Assembly (NCBI GenBank): GCA_021107335.1
Contig: JAIOSZ010000282.1
Coordinates: 1-5,829, forward strand
Reading direction: 5' to 3'
DNA from: Desulfuromonadaceae bacterium
GTDB lineage: Bacteria; Desulfobacterota; Desulfuromonadia; Desulfuromonadales; Syntrophotaleaceae
DNA: 5,829 bases
Shown piece by piece: positions 1-5,829 of this stretch; within the stretch, counting starts at the first letter, position 1, and the number at the start of each line of letters is the position of its first letter. Under the pieces are notes generated by a model, which was not told the DNA's origin, searched no databases, and worked only from the letters and a program-made list of their open reading frames with translations. A program made the translations under genes and the position numbers.

Positions 1-732
1 CTCAAAGTCGCGCAACAGGTTGAGAATGGTTTTAACGTAGATCCGAGTCGGTGTCAGCAATTCTTCACCGAGGGGCTTGTCCAACTCGTCGAGTTGGGAG
101 TCGACAGTCAGTCCCATCTTTTCAAACAAGATCTTGCGCACCAGGGAGAAGCCGTTGGAGTGCAAGCCAGTCGAAGCCAGTCCGATCAGGCGGTCGCCGA
201 CGGTAATAGTGGAGCCATCGATGATCTTGCTGTTGTCGACGATGCCAACGGTGAAGCCGGCCAGGTCGTACTCCCCATCGGCGTAGAAACCGGGCATCTC
301 TGCTGTTTCGCCACCAATAAGTGCGCATCCCGCCTGCAGGCAACCCTCGGCAATGCCTTTAACAACCTCCACACCTTTTTCTGGAGTCAGTTTACCGGTG
401 GCCATGTAGTCGAGAAAAAAGAGCGGTTCAGCCCCCTGTACGGCTATGTCGTTGACGCACATAGCTACCAGGTCGATACCGACGGTATCGTGCTTGTCGG
501 TCATAAAGGCTATTTTAAGCTTGGTGCCCACACCGTCGGTCGCAGTGGCGAGGGTCGGTTTCTTGTACTTGTCCGCATGTAGCGAGAACAGGCCGCCGAA
601 ACCGCCGATATCGGTCAATACCTCAGGTCTGGAGGTTGCTTTGACCAATGGCTTGATCATATCGACAAAACGATTGCCCGCATCAATATCGACACCGGCA
701 TCCTTGTAGGTCATTTTCTTTTCGTTACTCAA
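1..732 (-). CDS. purM: Phosphoribosylformylglycinamidine cyclo-ligase (AIR synthetase), 5' part, runs off left edge
   Basis: PurM closes the imidazole ring in purine synthesis, converting FGAM plus ATP to AIR in the cytoplasm. Reading the minus strand from 732 gives 244 codons open to base 1; the usual length is about 345, so roughly the last 100 residues lie outside the window. Family motifs seen: [12 protein letters not shown] near residues 9-20, TDGVGTKLK at 65-73, [20 protein letters not shown] at 85-104, [11 protein letters not shown] at 140-150 and [14 protein letters not shown] at 187-200. These are the ATP-grasp-unrelated PurM/SelD-type nucleotide and phosphate-binding segments. I chose TTG at 732 because a GAGGAGA sequence lies 8-9 bases upstream, whereas the in-frame ATG at 714 is about 27 bases away from it; E. 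coli PurM also has a few residues before its SYKDAG motif. It is divergent from rimI. Identification is very secure; the start codon is fairly secure. Confidence 0.97.
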   Translation of the reverse strand, partial: MSNEKKMTYKDAGVDIDAGNRFVDMIKPLVKATSRPEVLTDIGGFGGLFSLHADKYKKPTLATATDGVGTKLKIAFMTDKHDTVGIDLVAMCVNDIAVQGAEPLFFLDYMATGKLTPEKGVEVVKGIAEGCLQAGCALIGGETAEMPGFYADGEYDLAGFTVGIVDNSKIIDGSTITVGDRLIGLASTGLHSNGFSLVRKILFEKMGLTVDSQLDELDKPLGEELLTPTRIYVKTILNLLRDFE

Positions 733-740
733 TTCTTGGC

Positions 741-747
741 TCTCCTC
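741..747 (-). promoter_or_regulatory. Ribosome binding site of purM, favours the TTG start
   Basis: The minus strand reads GAGGAGA from 747 to 741. The AGGAG core (746-742) is separated from TTG (732-730) by 9 bases, which is ideal, while the ATG at 714-712 would be 27 bases away. This is the main reason for choosing the TTG start. Confidence 0.75.
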
Positions 748-766
748 GCAGATAAATGCGGCCATT

Positions 767-794
767 ATTAAATCAACCTGCCACTCCTTGTCAA
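767..794 (-). promoter_or_regulatory. Sigma70-type promoter for purM
   Basis: On the minus strand a perfect -35 hexamer TTGACA (794-789) is followed after 16 bases by TTTAAT (772-767), which matches the -10 consensus at 5 of 6 positions. Transcription would begin near 760, giving a leader of about 28 bases that includes the purM ribosome binding site. The shape and location fit well; transcription itself is inferred. Confidence 0.65.
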
Positions 795-833
795 CGCCAA
801 AGTCCCCTACCGTAACTACAACAAGATTGGTTC

Positions 834-862
834 TTTACACGGTACAGGGGGTGAATTATGAT
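834..862 (+). promoter_or_regulatory. Sigma70-type promoter (P1) toward rimI-pyrKD
   Basis: TTTACA (834-839) and TATGAT (857-862) each match the sigma70 consensus at 5 of 6 positions with the ideal 17-base spacing. Transcription would start near 869, leaving a leader of about 150 bases before the rimI ATG at 1023. It is back to back with the purM promoter, with 39 bases between the two -35 boxes. An imperfect inverted repeat (804-850) covers the -35 box and most of the spacer. Confidence 0.55.
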
Positions 863-926
863 GCGCTGAAGCGGGTAGCCATAATACATTAAGTTGCTGA
901 CCCGTTAAGATTTATTCTAACCTCTT

Positions 927-956
927 TTGGCTAGTCTGTCATGAATCTTTTATCAT
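927..956 (+). promoter_or_regulatory. Possible second promoter (P2) for rimI
   Basis: TTGGCT (927-932, 4 of 6 matches) and TATCAT (951-956, 5 of 6 matches) are 18 bases apart. A start near 963 would give a leader of about 60 bases to rimI. This is weaker than P1 and could be chance in AT-rich intergenic DNA. Confidence 0.3.
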
Positions 957-1022
957 GGCGCGTATTTTTCTCTATGCGTTACAATTGCTGTTGTGCAGTT
1001 CCCTTTACGCTTCAAGCTTCTT

Positions 1023-1481
1023 ATGAACCCTGAGAACATCATCCGGCCCATGACTGAAGCCGACTTGGAGCAGGTGCTGGTCATTGAGCATCTGTGTCAT
1101 CGTACTCCTTGGTCTGAGGCTATGTTCCTGAACGAATTGGCCAATCCACTGTCACGTGTTGACTTATTATGGCGTGGAAATGATCTAGCGGGCTTTCTCT
1201 GTGCCTGGCGAGTTTGTGAGGAATTAAGTATTCTCAATGTCGCTACGGCGCCGAATATGCGCAGAAGCGGCGTGGCCCATGCGTTGCTTGAGCAGGCTCT
1301 GTACAGAAATCAGCAGACTGGCCTTGAATGCGCTTTGTTGGAAGTTCGTCTATCTAATTTGGCGGCTATTGCTCTTTATCGGTCTTTTGGGTTTTGTGAG
1401 GTAGGCCGCCGTCAGCGATATTATAGTGATGGCGAAGATGCCCTGGTGATGCAGTTGGTACTGACGGGGCATCGCTTCTAA
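1023..1481 (+). CDS. rimI: Ribosomal-protein-alanine N-acetyltransferase RimI (GNAT family)
   Basis: This is a GNAT-fold enzyme that transfers acetyl from acetyl-CoA to a protein N-terminus, classically that of ribosomal protein S18. From the ATG at 1023 it has 152 residues, close to the usual size of about 150. PWSEAMF (residues 29-35) matches the RimI substrate-side segment. RRSGVA (80-85) is the acetyl-CoA pyrophosphate-binding loop. LEVRLSNLAAIALYRSFGF (106-124) includes E107 and Y119, which fall at the spacing of E. coli RimI's catalytic Glu103 and Tyr115. YYSDGEDALVMQL near the end is also typical. None of the candidate starts (GTG 993, ATG 1023, ATG 1050) has a good Shine-Dalgarno sequence; 1023 is chosen because IIRPMTEADLEQV then sits where RimI proteins normally begin. 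It heads a run of four co-directional genes. In some bacteria such proteins are split among RimI-like paralogues, so the substrate is inferred. Confidence 0.9.
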   Translation: MNPENIIRPMTEADLEQVLVIEHLCHRTPWSEAMFLNELANPLSRVDLLWRGNDLAGFLCAWRVCEELSILNVATAPNMRRSGVAHALLEQALYRNQQTGLECALLEVRLSNLAAIALYRSFGFCEVGRRQRYYSDGEDALVMQLVLTGHRF

Positions 1482-1551
1482 GTTAAAAATTGCTTAAAAT
1501 CTTATTGGATAAATACTTTGTTATCATTGCTGGAGTTGCTAAGAGACCAAT

Positions 1552-2409
1552 ATGAAAAATTTTAAAAGCACTATCTTATCTAATCAGGAAGTTTCGCCAG
1601 ATTATTACCGAATGAAAATTCTGGCACCGGGGATTGCCAATTTGGCTCAGCCGGGACAATTTGTCATGTTTCGGTCTCAAACTACCGATGAGCCCTTGTT
1701 GCGGCGACCCTTCGGTATTTTTCAGACCGGGACGCTGCCTTCGGATTGTGACGGACTGCCGGATAAGGAGTTTGTTGAAATTCTCTATAAGGTTGTCGGC
1801 AGAGGAACCTCTATTATGCGAGAGTTGCATGAAGGGGATCGGGTCGAATTGCTAGGACCTCTTGGACGTGGCTTCGAGCTGGCTGACGACGGAGGGGAGC
1901 AAATTCTGGTGGGTGGTGGTATCGGGCTGGTACCCCTGTATATGCTTGCCTGCGAACTGGTAAAAACGAACAAAGTTCGGTTGCTTATCGGCGGGCGGTC
2001 TCGCAAGGACGTGTTGATGGTAACTGAATTTGAGCGCCTTGGAGTGGAAACCTACGTGTCGACAGATGATGGTACCCTAGGAGAGGAAGGGCCGGTTACG
2101 CAAGTGTTGGAGCGCAAATTGAACAAGTACCCAGAGGCTGCGGTATATGCCTGCGGGCCAATGCCGATGCTGGAGGCTGTTCAGCGGATCTGTCAGCCTC
2201 GGAAAGCGACGTTGCAGGTCTCTCTGGAAGCTTTTATGGCTTGTGGGGTAGGGGCCTGCCTCGGTTGTGTGGTCAAGGGAGTCGGCCATAGCGAGGAACA
2301 ACCCCATTATCTGTGTACCTGCAAGGAAGGTCCCGTATTTTATGCGGATGATCTCGACTGGGAACTGTTGGAGAAGCGAGTGAACGAGGAGGGGTACAGC
2401 CATGAGTGA
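1552..2409 (+). CDS. pyrK: Dihydroorotate dehydrogenase B (NAD+), electron transfer subunit
   Basis: PyrK carries electrons from the FMN of PyrD, through a 2Fe-2S cluster and FAD, to NAD+ in pyrimidine synthesis. It has 285 residues, slightly longer than the roughly 260 typical of Firmicutes. In order: an FAD-binding barrel with RRPFGIF (51-57) and GRGTSIM (83-89), a nucleotide-binding half beginning LVGGGIGLVPLY (119-130), ACGPMPML (200-207), and a C-terminal 2Fe-2S loop with C231, C236 and C239 (C-x4-C-x2-C). The fourth ligand is C255 or C257 in a CTC triplet just before KEGPVF. A short AAGAGA (1541-1546) lies 5 bases before the ATG; the N-terminus MKNFKSTILSN is as expected. The stop overlaps the pyrD start by 8 bases (ATGAGTGA), which implies translational coupling of the two subunits of one complex. 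The same fold occurs in other ferredoxin reductases, but the adjacent pyrD settles the role. Confidence 0.96.
   Translation: MKNFKSTILSNQEVSPDYYRMKILAPGIANLAQPGQFVMFRSQTTDEPLLRRPFGIFQTGTLPSDCDGLPDKEFVEILYKVVGRGTSIMRELHEGDRVELLGPLGRGFELADDGGEQILVGGGIGLVPLYMLACELVKTNKVRLLIGGRSRKDVLMVTEFERLGVETYVSTDDGTLGEEGPVTQVLERKLNKYPEAAVYACGPMPMLEAVQRICQPRKATLQVSLEAFMACGVGACLGCVVKGVGHSEEQPHYLCTCKEGPVFYADDLDWELLEKRVNEEGYSHE
2387..2392 (+). promoter_or_regulatory. Strong ribosome binding site of pyrD inside pyrK
   Basis: AGGAGG, in a longer GAGGAGGGG run (2386-2394), lies 9 bases before the ATG at 2402. This perfect Shine-Dalgarno sequence picks 2402 over the in-frame ATG at 2411 and explains how pyrD is translated despite overlapping the end of pyrK. 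Confidence 0.85.
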
Positions 2410-3352
2410 GATGCCACTATCAAAACGACCATCGGCCGACACCCCTGATCTGGCAGTAGAGTTCGCAGGCTTGCGGTTGAAGAACCCCGTTATGCCCGCC
2501 TCTGGAACCTTCGGCTACGGAGAAGAATATAGTCCTTATATGGACCTCAATCGTCTCGGTGCCATTGTCACCAAGGGCCTTTCTCTGCGTCCTAAAGCGG
2601 GAAACCCGACCCCGCGTATTGCCGAAACCAAAGGCGGTATGCTCAATGCGATCGGTCTGCAGAATGTCGGTATGGATGCCTTCGTCGAGCAGAAGCTGCC
2701 CTTTCTGAAAGAGGTGCATACGCCGGTTATTGTCAATTTTTTTGGCAACAGTTTGGAAGAGTATGGTCAGGCGGCGCAACGTCTGTCGCAGATCGATGGT
2801 ATTGATGCGGTCGAACTCAATATTTCCTGTCCCAATGTCAAGCAGGGCGGCATCGTTTTTGGCACCGATCCCTTAGCCGCCAGTGAAGTGGTGAGTCTAG
2901 TCCGCAGTCATATCAATAAACCGCTGATCGTCAAATTGACTCCCAATGTCACCGACATTACCGTTATCGCTCGGGCTGTCGAGGAGGCAGGGGCCGACGT
3001 TATCAGTTGCATCAATACCCTGACCGGTATGGCCGTTGATATCCGCCGACGCCGTCCTCGCCTGGCTAATGGCACCGGAGGCCTTTCAGGGCCGGCGCTG
3101 CGGCCGCTGGCGGTGCGCATGGTGTATCAGGTAGTGCAGGCGGTCAAGCTGCCGGTAATCGGCGTCGGTGGTATTATGTCCGCCGAGGATGCCTTAGAGT
3201 TTCTTATCGCCGGTGCTCACGCGGTGCAGGTCGGTACGGCCAATTTTGTCGACCCGTCGGCGATGATTAATATTATCGATGGCCTGCAGCGGTTTTGTCA
3301 GGAAGAAGGGGTCGCAAGCATTAAAGAGTTGATCGGTACCCTGCGTTGTTAA
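2402..3352 (+). CDS. pyrD: Dihydroorotate dehydrogenase B (NAD+), catalytic subunit, class 1B
   Basis: This FMN-containing TIM-barrel enzyme oxidises dihydroorotate to orotate, the fourth step of UMP synthesis, and passes electrons to PyrK. It has 316 residues; class 1B enzymes are usually about 300-310, the excess being a short N-terminal stretch before LAVEFAG. Visible family features: NPVMPASGTFGYG (28-40), TKGLSLRPKAGNPTPRI (57-73) with the FMN-contacting lysine K58, NAIGLQN (82-88), NISCPNVKQGG (140-150) with C143 as the class 1 catalytic base, VKLTPNVTDI (177-186), GGLSGPALRP (226-235), GVGGI (254-258) and GTANF (278-282). A catalytic cysteine in place of the serine of membrane-bound class 2 enzymes, together with the pyrK neighbour, assigns class 1B and a cytosolic NAD+-reducing complex. 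No regulatory attenuator is visible before it; expression probably follows pyrK. Confidence 0.97.
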   Translation: MSEMPLSKRPSADTPDLAVEFAGLRLKNPVMPASGTFGYGEEYSPYMDLNRLGAIVTKGLSLRPKAGNPTPRIAETKGGMLNAIGLQNVGMDAFVEQKLPFLKEVHTPVIVNFFGNSLEEYGQAAQRLSQIDGIDAVELNISCPNVKQGGIVFGTDPLAASEVVSLVRSHINKPLIVKLTPNVTDITVIARAVEEAGADVISCINTLTGMAVDIRRRRPRLANGTGGLSGPALRPLAVRMVYQVVQAVKLPVIGVGGIMSAEDALEFLIAGAHAVQVGTANFVDPSAMINIIDGLQRFCQEEGVASIKELIGTLRC

Positions 3353-3383
3353 TTCGATCAGTCTAGCCTCTGCCTAATTGTAC

Positions 3384-3388
3384 GAAGG
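3384..3388 (+). promoter_or_regulatory. Ribosome binding site of the DHH-CBS-nucleotidyltransferase gene
   Basis: GAAGG lies 5 bases before the ATG at 3394 in the 41-base gap after pyrD. The gap contains no hairpin or T-run, so I see no terminator and no strong promoter there. Confidence 0.5.
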
Positions 3389-3393
3389 TCGCT

Positions 3394-5790
3394 ATGGACG
3401 TCATTACCACCCACATAAATGCCGATTTTGACTGTCTTGGCAGCATGGTCGCGGCTAAAAAGCTCTACCCGCAGGCTGAAATGGTCTTTGCCGGTGCCCA
3501 AGAGCGAAGCCTGCGGGAGTATCTACTTAAAAATCCTGAGAATGCCTCACTGTTCAAACGCATCCGTGATATCGACCTGGCCGACATCCGCCGATTGATT
3601 CTGGTCGATGTCTGCCAGGCTGAGCGGATCGGTCCTTTTGCCGAGGTTCTCGAGCAACCAGGGATCGAAGTCCATGTCTACGATCATCATCCGGTCTGCC
3701 AACTTAGCGTTAAGCCCACCCTTGAGATAATCGAAGCAGTTGGCTCGACGGTCACCATCTTTGCTCATCTGTTTAGGGAGCAGGGGATGGAACTCAGTCC
3801 CGCAGAAGCGACTATGATGCTCCTTGGTCTCTATGAGGACACGGGTAAGTTACTGTTCAATTCCACTACCAGCAGAGATTACCAAGCGGCCGCCTATCTG
3901 CTGGAGCAGGGAGGCGATCTCAATATAGTGGCCGATTCCCTGGTTCAGGAATTGACCGCCAAGCAGGTAGCCCTGCTGCATCAACTCATCGAAAATCGGT
4001 CCATTCTCAACGTCAACGGCATCGATATTGCCGTGGCTCACGCCTCTATCGACCAATATGTCGGCGACCTAGCTGTTTTGGCCCATAAACTAAAGGATAT
4101 GGAGAGCCATGATGCTCTGATTGTGGCCGTGCGCATGGGGGATCGGGTGTTTTTGGTCGGTCGGTCCCGAATCCCTGAGGTTCATGTCGGTGAAATTCTC
4201 AATGAATTCGGTGGCGGTGGGCACAGTTTCGCGGCCTCGGGGGTGTTGCGGGAGATGACCCTGGTGCAGTTTCTCGATCGCTTGACGGAGGTGCTACAGC
4301 GCCACGTCAATCCCCATTGGGAGGCCCGCCATCTGCTCTTTACGGCGGTCAAGACGGTACCCCAGACGGTGAGTATCAAGGATGTTCGAGAACAGCTTAC
4401 CCGTTACAATATCAATGCTCTGCCGGTCATGGAAGGCCAGCAGGTGGTGGGCATTATCACCCGCCAGGTAGTGGAAAAGGCTGCTCATCACCAACTTGAT
4501 GAACTGCCGGTGGGCGAATTCATGAACAGCGACTTTATCGCGGTGGAGCCTAGCGCCTCGGTGGAAGAGTTGCAGGAATTGATCGTCACTGGCAATCAGC
4601 GTTTTGTGCCGGTGGTGGATGAGGGCACCTTGGTTGGGGCGATTACCCGCACCGATCTATTGCGACATATGGTGTCCGGCGCTGTTTCCCGTCCCATGAG
4701 CGATACCCCAGCCCTTGGCAGCAGTCTTGGGTTGCGGAAGCGTTATGTCCTGCGACTGTTGCGAACGCGATTCGAGCCGCGTATTGAGGAGATTCTCAAT
4801 CGATTGGGACAGGTCGCTGAGCATTTGGGACTCGATGTCTTTGCGGTTGGCGGTTTTGTTCGTGATTTGTTGCTGAATAAGCAGAATCTCGATATCGATA
4901 TCGTTGTTGAAGGCGACGGTATCGCCTTCGCCGCGGAATATGCCCGACGCTTCGATTGTCGCATTCGTACCCATCGAAAGTTCGGCACCGCGGTACTGAT
5001 TTTTCCCGATCAGTTCAAGATCGATGTGGCATCAGCCCGAACCGAGTATTATCTTGAGCCGGGCGCTCTACCCACGGTGGAGCATGCGCCCATCAAGCTT
5101 GATCTTTATCGTCGCGACTTTACCATCAATACCCTGGCCATCGCTCTTAACGGCAGTCATTACGGAGAACTCTACGATTTCTTCAGTGCCCAACGGGATC
5201 TGCAGGAAAAAGCCATTCGTGTCCTGCACAATCTCAGCTTTGTAGAGGACCCGACTCGGGTTTTCCGGGCCATTCGTTTCGAACAGCGCCTCGGCTTCCG
5301 TATTGGGGGCCACACTGAACAGCTGCTGCGCAGTGCCGTGCGTATGGGGTTTCTGGACAAAATTGGCGGACAGCGGGTATTGAACGAATTGGTTCTTATT
5401 TTCAAAGAAGCCAATCCTCTGCCTGCAGTGCTGCGTATGGCTGACCTTGACCTCCTCGAATACCTGCACCCCGATCTGCTGCTGGAAAATCGGGTGAAGA
5501 AGCTTTTTGGCACTGCCCGTCAGGCTATTGACTGGCATCGTTTGCTGTTTACCGGTGAGTCTTGCCGTCATTGGCTGGTCTATTTTTTGTGTCTGTTAGC
5601 GGACCTTGATGACCAAGCAGTGGATAGCTTCTGTCAGCGGCTATCGATAGCGCCTCGTCTGCAGCACATCTTTAAGGTTGAACGGGAGGCGGTTCATCGG
5701 GCGACCAACCTGATTTTTTGGCGGCGCATGCACACGGCACCGCCCCAGCCCAGCGAAATCTACGGTTGGTTTCAGCCTCTATCAACCTAG
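3394..5790 (+). CDS. DHH/DHHA1-CBS-CBS-tRNA nucleotidyltransferase (CCA/A-adding or poly(A) polymerase family) fusion, stopped early by TAG
   Basis: The 798 codons encode three modules. (1) A DHH/DHHA1 phosphoesterase, residues 1 to about 305: HINADFD (7-13) with H7, D11 and D13, D72, DHH (97-99), D149, and the DHHA1 loop GGGGHSFAASG (273-283). All expected metal ligands are present, as in NrnA/RecJ-type enzymes. (2) Two CBS domains, about 314-366 and 373-428, which usually bind adenine nucleotides and regulate. (3) A class II nucleotidyltransferase: VGGFVRDLL (485-493), catalytic LDID (D500, D502) and IDV (D544), RRDFTINTLA (573-582), the base-templating EDPTR (618-622) followed by VFRAIRFEQRLGF, and GGQRVLNEL (658-666). 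Relatives add all or part of the tRNA 3' CCA end or make poly(A) tails; which applies here cannot be read from the sequence. The N-terminus fits the family start exactly. The frame reaches TAG at 5788, yet family proteins are about 870-890 residues and the frame continues recognisably after the stop (see next entry), so the true product may be longer, or this copy may be damaged. Confidence 0.93.
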   Translation: MDVITTHINADFDCLGSMVAAKKLYPQAEMVFAGAQERSLREYLLKNPENASLFKRIRDIDLADIRRLILVDVCQAERIGPFAEVLEQPGIEVHVYDHHPVCQLSVKPTLEIIEAVGSTVTIFAHLFREQGMELSPAEATMMLLGLYEDTGKLLFNSTTSRDYQAAAYLLEQGGDLNIVADSLVQELTAKQVALLHQLIENRSILNVNGIDIAVAHASIDQYVGDLAVLAHKLKDMESHDALIVAVRMGDRVFLVGRSRIPEVHVGEILNEFGGGGHSFAASGVLREMTLVQFLDRLTEVLQRHVNPHWEARHLLFTAVKTVPQTVSIKDVREQLTRYNINALPVMEGQQVVGIITRQVVEKAAHHQLDELPVGEFMNSDFIAVEPSASVEELQELIVTGNQRFVPVVDEGTLVGAITRTDLLRHMVSGAVSRPMSDTPALGSSLGLRKRYVLRLLRTRFEPRIEEILNRLGQVAEHLGLDVFAVGGFVRDLLLNKQNLDIDIVVEGDGIAFAAEYARRFDCRIRTHRKFGTAVLIFPDQFKIDVASARTEYYLEPGALPTVEHAPIKLDLYRRDFTINTLAIALNGSHYGELYDFFSAQRDLQEKAIRVLHNLSFVEDPTRVFRAIRFEQRLGFRIGGHTEQLLRSAVRMGFLDKIGGQRVLNELVLIFKEANPLPAVLRMADLDLLEYLHPDLLLENRVKKLFGTARQAIDWHRLLFTGESCRHWLVYFLCLLADLDDQAVDSFCQRLSIAPRLQHIFKVEREAVHRATNLIFWRRMHTAPPQPSEIYGWFQPLST

Positions 5791-5829
5791 GCGCTGTTGT
5801 ATGCTATGGCCCGCAGCGCTAACGAGCAG
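5788..5829 (+). other. In-frame TAG followed by apparent continuation of the nucleotidyltransferase C-terminal domain
   Basis: After the TAG (5788-5790) the same frame stays open for 13 codons to the window edge and reads ALLYAMARSANEQ. Just before the TAG the protein reads PSEIYGWFQPLST. As I remember the family, relatives have a run of the form PSEIYxxLxPLxxE followed by LLxxMA and then a further 80 or so residues. The TAG falls on the position usually held by glutamate, so it is one base from GAG. The sequence shows the stop and the open frame directly; the homology of the tail is from memory. Confidence 0.75.

Noticed and set aside
94..582. 162-codon plus-strand open frame
   Set aside because: It lies antisense to purM, whose minus-strand translation matches the family along its whole length; the plus-strand product resembles nothing known and is a shadow.
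993..1022. GTG at 993 as the rimI start
   Set aside because: It adds ten residues not expected for RimI and has no ribosome binding site; the ATG at 1023 fits the family better, although it too lacks a clear site.
1490..1527. Possible promoter in the rimI-pyrK gap (TTGCTT, TATCAT)
   Set aside because: The hexamers are poor or wrongly spaced; AT-richness of the gap is enough to explain them.
2077..2442. 121-codon minus-strand open frame
   Set aside because: It is antisense to the well-conserved pyrK iron-sulfur region and the pyrD start, with no recognisable product.
3353..3393. Terminator or promoter between pyrD and the fusion gene
   Set aside because: No stable inverted repeat, T-run or well-spaced promoter hexamers are visible in these 41 bases.
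5068..5571. 167-codon minus-strand open frame
   Set aside because: It is antisense to the conserved nucleotidyltransferase motifs RRDFTINT and EDPTR; long antisense frames are common opposite such codon use.
5806..5829. ATG at 5806 as the start of a new downstream gene
   Set aside because: It is in the same frame as the fusion gene, has no ribosome binding site, and its residues look like the continuation of the nucleotidyltransferase tail.

Overview
The window looks like chromosomal core-metabolism DNA from a deltaproteobacterium of the Desulfuromonadales/Geobacter type. The evidence is the very Geobacter-like PurM, PyrK and PyrD sequences, the large DHH-CBS-CBS-nucleotidyltransferase fusion protein common in that group, and purM lying close to pyrKD. 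This assignment rests on recognising protein families, not on a database search. I see no mobile elements, CRISPR arrays, tRNA or rRNA genes.

Layout: positions 1-732 (minus strand) hold the first 244 codons of purM, which runs off the left edge; it probably starts at TTG and not at the ATG 18 bases further in. A 290-base divergent control region follows, with a good sigma70-type promoter on each strand and two imperfect inverted repeats. The plus strand then carries four genes in a row: rimI (ribosomal-protein or tRNA-modification-type GNAT acetyltransferase), pyrK and pyrD (the two subunits of an NAD-linked class 1B dihydroorotate dehydrogenase, overlapping by 8 bases), and a protein of about 800 residues that joins a DHH/DHHA1 phosphoesterase, two CBS domains and a class II tRNA nucleotidyltransferase/poly(A) polymerase module. 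Gaps are 70 bases (rimI-pyrK), an overlap (pyrK-pyrD) and 41 bases (pyrD-fusion gene), with no terminator hairpin visible, so one transcript is plausible.

Working together: purM serves purine synthesis and pyrKD serves pyrimidine synthesis, so the intergenic region sits between the two nucleotide pathways. RimI and the nucleotidyltransferase fusion belong to the translation machinery (ribosome/tRNA maturation).

The most notable observation is at the right edge. The fusion gene meets an in-frame TAG at 5788-5790, but the same frame stays open to the window end and encodes residues that look like the normal continuation of the family's C-terminal domain. The amber codon therefore seems to interrupt the gene and not end it naturally. 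A nonsense mutation, a sequence error, or decoding of TAG (suppression or pyrrolysine) could each explain it.
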